Shown: piece by piece, positions 1-5,975 of the stretch
How positions within the stretch are numbered: position 1 is the first letter of the stretch
Layout: every line of letters starts with the position of its first letter
Assembly: GCA_934466475.1 (NCBI GenBank)
Contig: CAKSLI010000021.1
Coordinates: 1 to 12,261 of the forward strand
Length of the DNA: 12,261 nt
From: an uncultured Oscillospiraceae bacterium
Lineage (GTDB): Bacteria; Bacillota; Clostridia; Oscillospirales; Ruminococcaceae
Reading direction: 5' to 3'
The notes under the pieces: generated by a model
Seen by the model: only the letters and a program-made list of their open reading frames with translations
Told to the model about the DNA's origin: nothing
Database searches by the model: none
Translations under genes and position numbers: made by a program

Positions 1-10
1 AAATAACCGG

Positions 11-32
11 GCGACGGCATGGACGCCGTCGC
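11..32. other. short perfect hairpin near the left edge
   Basis: GCGACGGC (11-18) and GCCGTCGC (25-32) are exact reverse complements around a 6-nt loop. The hairpin lies just outside the left repeat copy. Neither strand has a convincing T run after it, so it is a weak candidate terminator at best. It may be part of a larger element that continues beyond the window. Confidence 0.4.
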
Positions 33-55
33 ATCAGAAATTTCGCTCGTTGACA

Positions 56-111
56 GAAGCAGGCGGTGTGCTATACACATTTTCATTCAAACGAGGTTTT
101 TAGAGGTGACC
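56..111. repeat. 56-bp dispersed repeat, left copy (inverted partner at 12193-12248)
   Basis: This segment matches the reverse complement of 12193-12248 at 54 of 56 positions. The two differences are transitions, at 86 (T versus C) and 93 (G versus A). Its inner edge, GGTGACC, directly abuts the stop codon of the minus-strand gene at 112, and the similarity stops there. On the outer side it stops at position 56. Read outward (minus strand), it contains an open frame starting M-K-M-C-I-A-H-R-L-L that stays open to the window edge. It could be a short intergenic mobile repeat, a conserved RNA element or the 5' end of a small gene family. The repeat itself is directly visible; its nature is not known. 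Confidence 0.9.
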
Positions 112-621
112 TTATGCTGTTTTTGACTTTTTGCAGAGCCTGGCGTCTATTATCCTGTCCGCTGCTTCGCTTCTGCCGCGGAAGGCTTCCAGCCTGCGCG
201 CACCGATACGGCGGTCAGCCGCCCTGAGGATATCCGTCATGCCCCAGAAATCCATATCAAAGTCCCTGTCGAAAATATCATTCTTAGGCGTGTCGATATA
301 TTCCCGGATAAGCCTGCTGAGCTGAGACGCGTCATTTTCATACGGATAAAAGCCGCCCCTGGTGCGATTCACAATTGAACGGTACCAGTGAATGCCGTCC
401 CGCCAGAATCCCGGTTCCTCATCCATATCCACAAACTGCCCGGGATAATCGAAAATGATCTCCTTGCCGAGAGTGATCCAGTATCTCGGCAGATCTGTGC
501 CGCCCCAATTGCTCTTCATTCTGTACGGAACACAGTGTATCTGAAAATTTATTTCAGGATCAACAATAAGATACAGCTCTTTCTGAAGCTTGCTCCATCT
601 TCTTTCATAAAAAACGCCCAT
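112..621 (-). CDS. SF0329-like hypothetical protein (169 aa)
   Basis: This is a small soluble protein with no signal peptide or membrane segment and no known biochemical role. Near the N-terminus it has W-S-K-L (residues 9-12), then a Y-R segment and W-I-T-L-x-K-E-I-I (about 48-56). This order recalls the SF0329 family of uncharacterised bacterial proteins; the assignment is from memory of that pattern and is tentative. The middle is rich in aromatic residues, and the C-terminal third is basic and probably helical. The ATG at 621 is preferred over the in-frame ATG at 648 because GGAGG sits 4 nt upstream of 621, while the 648 start would overlap the preceding gene by 8 bp. It follows the TM2 gene by 19 bp, so the two are probably co-transcribed. 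The stop codon lies against the repeat at 56-111. Confidence 0.75.
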   Translation of the reverse strand: MGVFYERRWSKLQKELYLIVDPEINFQIHCVPYRMKSNWGGTDLPRYWITLGKEIIFDYPGQFVDMDEEPGFWRDGIHWYRSIVNRTRGGFYPYENDASQLSRLIREYIDTPKNDIFDRDFDMDFWGMTDILRAADRRIGARRLEAFRGRSEAADRIIDARLCKKSKTA

Positions 622-625
622 TATT

Positions 626-630
626 CCTCC
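626..630 (-). promoter_or_regulatory. ribosome binding site that decides the start at 621
   Basis: On the minus strand GGAGG precedes an ATG by 4 nt (AATA). The alternative ATG at 648 has no comparable site, so this motif fixes the start of the SF0329-like gene. Confidence 0.8.
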
Positions 631-640
631 ATAATGCCGT

Positions 641-1291
641 TCATACATAATATGGGTTAGGCTTTATGAGCAGAATTATCAGGTCGATAAGCCAGCCTAT
701 CCCGAAAAGCCCGAAGGTGAACATCCATAGAATACCTGTGCCGACTTTACCCTCATAGAAACGGTGAATGCCCAATTCTCCCAGGAAAAAGCACAGTATC
801 AGCGCTACCCACTTATTCTTCATTTTTCCGGCATGAACGGCGTTGTTGTTCACATTGTTATTTACATTATTATTGCTGTTGTTGATGATTATAGGCTGAG
901 CCGGAGCCGCGCTGCGCAGCTCCTCGACCTGCCTGCCGCAGTGGGTGCACACCACCGCGTCCGCAGGGATCACCTGACCGCAGTGCTTGCAGAATTTGGT
1001 CGGTCCGTTATAAGCCGGCTGCTGATAAGTCTGCTGCGGCATATTATCCTGCTGATACGTCTGAGGATATCCCTGCTGAGGCTGTGCATAGATCTGCTGG
1101 GAAAATCCCTGCCAGCCGCCGTTATTCACCGGCTGCGGAACTCCCTGGGTATTCTGCGGCTGCGCATACTGCTGGGAAGCCTGCGGCGCCTGGGGATATA
1201 TCTCACCTGTTGCGGGATCTCTCCAGCCCTGCGGTGCACTGTTATTCTGACCTGACGGCTTCGTCAGGCTGACTCTCTCGTTTTCGTTCAT
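641..1291 (-). CDS. TM2-domain membrane protein with zinc ribbon and Q/N-rich N-terminus (216 aa)
   Basis: Residues 1-98 are a low-complexity region rich in Gln, Pro, Tyr and Asn, with repeated Q-P-Q / Q-Q-x-Y units. A zinc ribbon follows, with paired cysteines C101/C104 and C115/C118 (CxHC...CxHC). Next is a linker of Asn runs (about 135-151). Residues 158-212 form a TM2 domain: a Lys/Trp start, a helix, a G-x-L-G-I-H-R-F-Y turn typical of TM2, then a second helix ending in L-I-K. TM2 proteins are integral membrane proteins of poorly defined role; the zinc ribbon and tail probably face the cytoplasm. The open frame extends upstream to 1345, but GGAGG lies 5 nt before the ATG at 1291, so that start is chosen. 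The SF0329-like gene follows 19 bp downstream. Confidence 0.85.
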   Translation of the reverse strand: MNENERVSLTKPSGQNNSAPQGWRDPATGEIYPQAPQASQQYAQPQNTQGVPQPVNNGGWQGFSQQIYAQPQQGYPQTYQQDNMPQQTYQQPAYNGPTKFCKHCGQVIPADAVVCTHCGRQVEELRSAAPAQPIIINNSNNNVNNNVNNNAVHAGKMKNKWVALILCFFLGELGIHRFYEGKVGTGILWMFTFGLFGIGWLIDLIILLIKPNPYYV

Positions 1292-1296
1292 TTTTA

Positions 1297-1301
1297 CCTC
1301 C
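1297..1301 (-). promoter_or_regulatory. ribosome binding site that decides the start at 1291
   Basis: GGAGG followed by a 5-nt spacer and ATG (minus strand). It supports trimming 18 codons from the longest frame, which would begin at 1345 without such a site. Confidence 0.8.
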
Positions 1302-1330
1302 GATCGTATGTTCCAGAACCCAAATCCACA

Positions 1331-1358
1331 CTGATATTTTACCACAAATCAGGGTCAA
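1331..1358 (-). promoter_or_regulatory. weak candidate promoter for the TM2 / SF0329-like pair
   Basis: On the minus strand TTGACC (1353-1358) is followed after 16 nt by TATCAG (1331-1336), about 40 bp upstream of the TM2 start. The -35 is good but the -10 is poor. It is placed here because a terminator at 1452-1479 isolates this gene pair from the upstream gene. Confidence 0.3.
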
Positions 1359-1451
1359 TGTTAATAGCATAAATGATACATTTTCGCACCTGGCAGTATT
1401 TTTGGGAATTATATCTAAAACTCCACACGGGATTTCTATAAAAACATACAG

Positions 1452-1479
1452 AAAAAGCGCCCCGGAAAATCCGGGGCGC
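1452..1479 (-). terminator. rho-independent terminator after the YcdB/SLH-like gene
   Basis: A perfect 10-bp GC-rich stem (1457-1466 with 1470-1479) has a 3-nt loop and is followed on the minus strand by five T residues. It lies about 25 bp beyond the stop codon at 1505. Confidence 0.92.
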
Positions 1480-1504
1480 CATGTGGCCTATTTAATTTCC
1501 GCAG

Positions 1505-3598
1505 TTATCTCTCAGTGGAATAGTAGGTGTATACCATTCTTATCATATCTCCCATAGTAAAGGAAGAATCCGGCTCCAGCTTTTCACCGCCGACTACTCC
1601 CATAGCGTAGGCGACAGCGTAATACCCGACATTCGGGTCGGTATCCTTCACATCGCTGAACGGAGACTTGAATATACCCTTGAGGGACGGCACAGTATCG
1701 CCGACCATATCCCTCGTAAATATAACCACAGCCTGACCGCGGGTCAGTTTGCCGGAGCTGTTGTCCTCGTCGATATTTGCGCTGATCATATTCGCGAACA
1801 CCTCTGCGGAAGCAGGGTCGTTCTCGCTGAACTTTTCAGAGGAAATGTAGAATCCATGGTCAGAGAGCGCCTGCGCCTGTGCGCGGAGCTCCGTGTCAAC
1901 TATACCGGAAAGGTCGTTCTTCTCATTATTCCACCAGGAATATACCGGCTCGCCGGTGAACGCGTCCGCATAAATATCGCCGTCGGTACCATAAACCAGC
2001 ACAGTCTTGGTCTTTTTCCTGCTGTATCTTGCAAGGTAGTACAGGTCAAGATCGTTATCCTGCCAGAACTTCTCAACGATATCCTCAACAGGGAGCATTC
2101 TGGAAGCGTCCGGGAACTTCACATCGGTGTAGTTCAGCTCATAGTCAGTGAGCTTCATGTCAGCGTCAAGCTCGACCGTAATGCCGTTGTTCACAACAAC
2201 TATGCCGTTAACGTATCTGTTCCATGTATGATAGCTTCCGGAATAGTACTCGATGTTATTTATCGAATAGTCATGCGTGGTGCTGAAGCCAGAGAGCATT
2301 TCGTCAAACAGGCTGCCTGCATACTTTCTTGCTATCTTATCCGCCAGCTTGTCTGCCTTTTCAAGGTCGTAGCTGTTCTGCTCGATTCTTTCGCTGTCGT
2401 AGTAGCTGTATCTGATTATCTGACCGCTCTCTGCGTCAACAGTGATATTGACAGTCTGCCACGGCTTTACAACCTCGTCATTATATGCAGCAGTATCAAT
2501 GGCCTCTTCGCAGGTATAGGGATAATCGATCTCATCGCCCCAGTCGTCGTTTGTGAATGTCGCGCTGTAATAATACTTGTCGCCGCTGACGAACTTCATC
2601 TTGTAAAGATCGGAATACTGAAGCTCCATGTCGTCCTTGTAAGAAAGGTACTTGTCGGATTTCAGCAGCTTTATGACAGCCTCGCTCGTTCCATAAGGCA
2701 GCTTCTTGTCAAGCTCCGCCCTTTCCTGCTCTGTGAACTGATAGCCGCCTTCTCCCTTTCCGTTGTCAATACCGGCGGCGGTATCCTCTTCGGCTATCTC
2801 GTCGTTGTCATCATAAAAGCCGTCCGCGTCAAAATCGCTCTTGTTTCCGGTGAACGCGTTTATCTCGCCGCTGTCTTTCTGGACGTATACAAGGCGCGCG
2901 GTCATCTGCTTGGTTTCCCAGTCGTAAACCAGCTCGTACTGCGGCTGGACGTCCACCATCTCAATGTACTTATTCTTCGCCTCGTCAGCGGAAATAACCT
3001 TGTCCGCCGACTGGAAAGAAGCCTTGTCATGCCATGTCAGGCTGAATCTTATAAGCTTGCCGGTATTCTTATCAAGCCTGATGCTTCCGCCGTCGTTCTT
3101 GACCGGCACGCCGTTCTTCGTGCGCTTAAAGGAGAATGTCGCAACATCGTTGTACATATTTATATTCAGGCTGTCCCGGTCTATATTTATCGAGCCCGCA
3201 ATAGTCGGATCCAGCTTCCATACGGCCGCTTTTGCCTTGGCGTAGAGCTGGTCGCCGGTAAGTTTCGCCAGCGAGGTGTTTGTGCCTTTCCAGATATCAT
3301 CACTGGTATACACTGATGTAATGAGGTTCCCGCGCACATTCACCGAGCAGAATCCGCCTTCCCCGCTGTAATCGTCAGGCGTGCACCATGTAAGATAGTA
3401 TGAATCCTGAAGATATTCATTGCTTACCTTGTAACTGAACTCCGTCATTTCCTCCGGGATATCCAGTCTTGTCTTTGCCACTGTGATAGCCGCCGCAAGA
3501 GCCTTGCTGTCAACTCCCTCTGCAAAAGCGACTATGCTTGTCGAGGTCAGCGCAGTTACCGCCGCCATGGACAGAGCCAGAATGTTTCTCTTTTTCAT
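1505..3598 (-). CDS. secreted YcdB/YcdC-like protein with calcium-type loop and SLH-like C-terminus (697 aa)
   Basis: The N-terminus is a clear signal peptide: K-K-R, a hydrophobic core, and a likely A-F-A cleavage near residue 26. Residues about 85-250 resemble a YcdB/YcdC (PepSY-like) repeat: G-V-P-V, then L-D-x-x-T-G-K-L, a W, and L-V-Y ending in A-F-T-G. A second, more diverged copy spans about 375-550 and ends the same way (L-V-Y ... A-F-T-G-E). Between them, residues 255-266 fit the DxDxDGxxDxxD calcium-loop pattern. Residues about 616-690 look like one and a half S-layer homology repeats, which would hold the protein to cell-wall polymers. GGAGG lies 8 nt before the ATG, and a strong terminator follows. 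The substrate is unknown. Domain calls are by eye: export is firm, YcdB is moderate, SLH is moderate. Confidence 0.85.
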   Translation of the reverse strand: MKKRNILALSMAAVTALTSTSIVAFAEGVDSKALAAAITVAKTRLDIPEEMTEFSYKVSNEYLQDSYYLTWCTPDDYSGEGGFCSVNVRGNLITSVYTSDDIWKGTNTSLAKLTGDQLYAKAKAAVWKLDPTIAGSINIDRDSLNINMYNDVATFSFKRTKNGVPVKNDGGSIRLDKNTGKLIRFSLTWHDKASFQSADKVISADEAKNKYIEMVDVQPQYELVYDWETKQMTARLVYVQKDSGEINAFTGNKSDFDADGFYDDNDEIAEEDTAAGIDNGKGEGGYQFTEQERAELDKKLPYGTSEAVIKLLKSDKYLSYKDDMELQYSDLYKMKFVSGDKYYYSATFTNDDWGDEIDYPYTCEEAIDTAAYNDEVVKPWQTVNITVDAESGQIIRYSYYDSERIEQNSYDLEKADKLADKIARKYAGSLFDEMLSGFSTTHDYSINNIEYYSGSYHTWNRYVNGIVVVNNGITVELDADMKLTDYELNYTDVKFPDASRMLPVEDIVEKFWQDNDLDLYYLARYSRKKTKTVLVYGTDGDIYADAFTGEPVYSWWNNEKNDLSGIVDTELRAQAQALSDHGFYISSEKFSENDPASAEVFANMISANIDEDNSSGKLTRGQAVVIFTRDMVGDTVPSLKGIFKSPFSDVKDTDPNVGYYAVAYAMGVVGGEKLEPDSSFTMGDMIRMVYTYYSTER

Positions 3599-3632
3599 AA
3601 ATAAGACCTCCTTTTCGGACTATTAATATATC

Positions 3633-3647
3633 CGGCTGTTTCAGCCG
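3633..3647 (-). other. hairpin at the 5' end of the YcdB/SLH-like mRNA
   Basis: CGGCTG and CAGCCG form a perfect 6-bp stem with a 3-nt loop. It starts about where transcription from the -10 at 3653-3658 would begin, so the mRNA may carry a protective 5' stem-loop. Confidence 0.5.
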
Positions 3648-3652
3648 TTCTG

Positions 3653-3658
3653 ATTATA
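3653..3658 (-). promoter_or_regulatory. -10 element of the YcdB/SLH-like gene
   Basis: Perfect TATAAT on the minus strand, about 55 bp upstream of the ATG. The hexamer at the expected -35 distance (CCTTTT) is poor, so an activator or a weak promoter is possible. Confidence 0.5.
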
Positions 3659-3704
3659 AAACCAGACACCAGAAAAAAAGGTTGCAAATTCCGGAAAATT
3701 TTTT

Positions 3705-4124
3705 TCAGATTTTAGTCATCGCCAGAAACGCTTTTGCCTTATTAATAAGTAACCTGTCGTTGTCGTAGGACAGGAATGCAGAGGTCTGACCTATCTCCAC
3801 CCAGCGGACGTCCGAGATCTCCTCCTCCTGCCGCTCGCACTCAAAGCTGACCGCCCGCGCAAGGAAGTACACGACCTCCTTTGTGATATCCCGCCGCGGA
3901 TTGAACACGACCACCTCCCGGAATGAAGCGTCGTCTATGGAAACATCAATGTTCGTTTCCTCCTTTATCTCGCGTATGGCGGTCTGTATCTCATCCTCGC
4001 CCTGCTCCATGTGTCCCTTGGGGAACGACCAGCACCCGGAGCGGACGTGCTTTATAAGCAGTATCTCCGTATTCCCGTGATGCTTCCGGTATACCACAGC
4101 CCCGCAGGATTTTTCAAAACTCAT
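3705..4124 (-). CDS. Nudix hydrolase, Ap4A-hydrolase-like (139 aa)
   Basis: Nudix enzymes hydrolyse nucleoside diphosphates linked to another group, using a metal bound by the Nudix-box glutamates. Residues 37-59 fit Gx5Ex7REUxEExxU: G37, E43, R51-E52, E55-E56 and I59. The usual second glycine is replaced by N58. W-S-F-P-K-G just before the box is typical of the asymmetric bis(5'-nucleosyl)-tetraphosphatase branch (NUDT2-like), which removes Ap4A-type alarmones; the substrate is therefore inferred. The length fits a single-domain member. The ribosome binding site is weak. A good promoter lies about 75 bp upstream, so the gene is transcribed on its own. No clear terminator separates it from the YcdB/SLH-like gene downstream, so read-through is possible. 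Confidence 0.9.
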   Translation of the reverse strand: MSFEKSCGAVVYRKHHGNTEILLIKHVRSGCWSFPKGHMEQGEDEIQTAIREIKEETNIDVSIDDASFREVVVFNPRRDITKEVVYFLARAVSFECERQEEEISDVRWVEIGQTSAFLSYDNDRLLINKAKAFLAMTKI

Positions 4125-4196
4125 GTATCCCGATCAACCTTTCTATACTATATAAATATATTATAGCTTCTTTTCAGGAAAGAAACGTCTGATAGT

Positions 4197-4225
4197 ATTA
4201 TACCACAAAATCAATAATTTGTCAC
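4197..4225 (-). promoter_or_regulatory. promoter of the Nudix gene
   Basis: On the minus strand GTGACA (4220-4225), a 17-nt spacer, then perfect TATAAT (4197-4202). The predicted start near 4190 gives a leader of about 65 nt. Confidence 0.75.
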
Positions 4226-4441
4226 GCCATATCCGCAAAACCCGCATTCCTGTGCAGAATCGTTTTTCTCCATGAAAACCCGCCGCGTTTCATGCATATA
4301 TTTTACCAATACATTTCAACATCTCTCAGAAAACTTTATTGACTTTGACGGCAAATTTCAGACTTTGATTTTTAGTGAATATTACAAAAAGAAAGCGATT
4401 AATATACAGATATTTACATTTTACAGCCTTATTATCGAATG

Positions 4442-4458
4442 ATTACAAAACGGTTACA
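4442..4458 (-). promoter_or_regulatory. WalR (YycF)-like box upstream of the 3D-domain gene
   Basis: On the minus strand TGTAAC-N5-TGTAAT fits the published WalR consensus TGTWAH-N5-TGTWAH exactly. It ends 45 bp before the -35 element of the 3D-domain gene. Further TGTAAW half-sites lie at 4381-4386, 4413-4418 and 4420-4425. WalKR controls cell-wall hydrolases, including 3D-domain proteins such as YocH of Bacillus, so the context fits. Orientation is opposite to the gene, which is a caveat. Confidence 0.5.
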
Positions 4459-4503
4459 AAAGCATTTTGTGTAATTTTAACAAAAATGTCTCAACTCGTT
4501 CGT

Positions 4504-4532
4504 TTGACATTGCCGAAGAAAAACGGTATAAT
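4504..4532 (+). promoter_or_regulatory. consensus sigma-A promoter of the 3D-domain gene
   Basis: Perfect TTGACA (4504-4509), a 17-nt spacer and perfect TATAAT (4527-4532). Transcription should start near 4539, giving a leader of about 260 nt. Confidence 0.9.
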
Positions 4533-4539
4533 ACAAAAC

Positions 4540-4802
4540 ATCAAAGCGAAACCGCCTTGATACGCAGTCTTGTGCTGCTCAAAAAACGAAACCAATCAGG
4601 GGCCGACCGCCGCCTTAGCGGAGGGATATATAGATAACAGGCTCCGGAAATGCAATGCTCTGTTGGGGACAGTGCGTTTGCTTTTCAGCGCTGGCTTTCC
4701 CCAAAGCCTCGACGCTGTACGTTAGTTACTCCCGGTACCGGCGCCTGCCGGGCAGCCGGGGAAATTGCCGGGACGGCATGAGTAACTGCTGAGGAGGCAA
4801 AT
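4540..4802 (+). promoter_or_regulatory. structured 5' leader, candidate riboswitch or other cis-regulatory RNA
   Basis: Visible pairings, in order: ATCAA/TTGAT around GCG/CGC (4540-4561); GCAG/CTGC (about 4564-4578); GGGGCC (4599-4604) with GGCTCC (4640-4645), enclosing CCGC/GCGG (4610-4621); TTGGGG (4663-4668) with CCCCAA (4699-4704), continuing into CAGTGC/GCGCTG (4670-4675, 4688-4693); and AGTTACTC (4724-4731) with GAGTAACT (4780-4787). The GCCTC at 4706-4710 can pair with GAGGC at 4794-4798, which contains most of the ribosome binding site. Control would then be at translation, since no T-run terminator is seen. Cyclic-di-AMP (ydaO) riboswitches often precede such genes, but I cannot match that consensus here. 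Confidence 0.55.
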
Positions 4803-5882
4803 ATGAAACCGCAGATAGTCAACGCAAAGATGAACCGCCTTATTTTCAAGGGAAAGCTGGTAAAGGGAGCAATATTCGTTGCCGCAGTTTTCATGGTGGT
4901 GCTGATGACCGGTTCTATCTATTTCAAGGATCGCGTATATATCACAGATAACGGCGTCACCCGCGAGGTAATGACCTCCGAGACGGATGTCTACGCGATA
5001 CTGAAGCTCGCAAGCTATGAGCTTGGCACCAACGACAAGGTTTCCTATGAGGAAACAAGCAGCAACACAGCGTATATCACGATCTATCGTTCCTTTGACG
5101 TGAACGTCACCGCGGACGGCAAGACCTCCGTTGTGCCCGTGATAGACGGAACAGTTTCCGATGTCCTTGCAAAGGCAGGCATAACGCTCGGAGAATACGA
5201 CGAGGTATCATGTCCCCTGACCGATACGGCATACGAGGGAATGGACATCACCGTCACAAGAGTGGAGTACCGCACCCGCGAAAGCGTTTCCGAAATAGCA
5301 TACGACACGGAATACAACGATAACACCAACCTCGCCATAGGCACAGAATACGTCCTGACCGAGGGCGTTCCGGGCAAGAGAGTCTATACCGTCAAAGAGA
5401 AGTACATTGACGGAGTTCTCACCAGCCAGGAAATGATAAGCGACAAGATAACCGCACAGCCCGTCACCGAGGTCATCGAACGCGGCACAGCGCTTGCCAC
5501 TCCCTACTCAAAGATGGACGATCCGGACGCGATAACGCTCGTAAACGGCGTTCCTGAGAACTACACACGCATAGTTTCCGGCAAGGCGACCGCCTACACC
5601 GCAGGCTACGGCGCAAGGACGGCAAGCGGCAGACTCGCTGAGATAGGCACCTGCGCGGTTAATCCGAACGTGATCCCCTACGGAAGCAAGCTCTACATCG
5701 TTGCCCAGGACGGAAGCAAGGTCTACGGCTACGCAGTAGCGGCAGACACCGGTCTTGGACTTATGGACGGCACCGTTGCAGTTGACCTCTATTTCGGAAG
5801 CATGGCTGAGCACTACTACGACAGCTGCCGCTGGGGCGCTGTTCAGGTGGACATCTATGTTCTTGAAGAGGGCAACGGCTGA
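4803..5882 (+). CDS. membrane-anchored DUF348/G5/3D cell-wall protein, YabE/RpfB-like (359 aa)
   Basis: A short basic N-terminus (1-21) is followed by one membrane helix (about 22-41) with no cleavage site, so the rest faces outward. Residues about 44-140 look like two DUF348 (ubiquitin-like YabE) modules, about 150-226 is a G5 domain that may bind glycans, and about 258-354 is a C-terminal 3D domain. Proteins of this build (Bacillus YabE, clostridial Rpf-like proteins) cut or bind peptidoglycan during growth or spore revival. Of the three aspartates naming the 3D domain, D315 (A-D-T-G) and D328 (V-D-L) are present, but the first is Asn (N287 in A-V-N-P). GGAGG lies 5 nt before the ATG. It has its own promoter, leader and terminator, and converges with purL. 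Confidence 0.9.
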   Translation: MKPQIVNAKMNRLIFKGKLVKGAIFVAAVFMVVLMTGSIYFKDRVYITDNGVTREVMTSETDVYAILKLASYELGTNDKVSYEETSSNTAYITIYRSFDVNVTADGKTSVVPVIDGTVSDVLAKAGITLGEYDEVSCPLTDTAYEGMDITVTRVEYRTRESVSEIAYDTEYNDNTNLAIGTEYVLTEGVPGKRVYTVKEKYIDGVLTSQEMISDKITAQPVTEVIERGTALATPYSKMDDPDAITLVNGVPENYTRIVSGKATAYTAGYGARTASGRLAEIGTCAVNPNVIPYGSKLYIVAQDGSKVYGYAVAADTGLGLMDGTVAVDLYFGSMAEHYYDSCRWGAVQVDIYVLEEGNG

Positions 5883-5900
5883 TAAACCGAATATAAAACA

Positions 5901-5926
5901 AAAAGGAACGCGAAAACGTTCCTTTT
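5901..5926. terminator. bidirectional terminator after the 3D-domain gene
   Basis: AAAAGGAACG (5901-5910) and CGTTCCTTTT (5917-5926) pair perfectly around a 6-nt loop. T runs follow on both strands. It lies 18 bp after the stop codon at 5882. Confidence 0.9.
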
Positions 5927-5944
5927 TATTATGCACAGCATAAA

Positions 5945-5970
5945 ACCGGGAGAGCTGACGCCCTCCCGGT
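5945..5970. terminator. terminator of purL
   Basis: ACCGGGAG (5945-5952) pairs with CTCCCGGT (5963-5970). On the minus strand it is followed by TTTTA and starts 5 bp past the purL stop. On the plus strand it is followed by a later T run, so it may back up the neighbouring terminator. Confidence 0.85.
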
Positions 5971-5975
5971 AATTT

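Larger units (their letters stand above)
4125..4802. other. 678-bp gene-free control region
   Basis: No credible gene lies here. From left to right it holds the Nudix leader and promoter (4125-4225), an AT-rich stretch with two exact copies of GACTTTGA (4341-4348, 4361-4368) and several TGTAAW half-sites on the minus strand, a WalR-like box (4442-4458), a consensus plus-strand promoter (4504-4532) and a structured leader (about 4540-4802). The block 4226-4337 shows nothing I can name. Confidence 0.8.

Noticed and set aside
11..32. Terminator for the SF0329-like gene
   Set aside because: The stem is good, but no T run follows on the minus strand and it lies beyond the repeat, about 80 bp past the stop.
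1856..3316. A 486-codon plus-strand open frame, opposite the YcdB/SLH-like gene
   Set aside because: It is antisense to a gene with signal peptide, ribosome binding site and terminator. The translation is Val/Leu-rich with no domain and has no upstream ribosome binding site.
4375..4560. A 61-codon plus-strand frame in the 3D-gene control region
   Set aside because: It has no ribosome binding site, spans the promoter and the WalR-like box, and its AT-rich translation has no domain.
4540..4802. Naming the leader a ydaO (cyclic-di-AMP) riboswitch
   Set aside because: The gene context fits, but I could not place the conserved ydaO blocks in the right order, so the class is left open.
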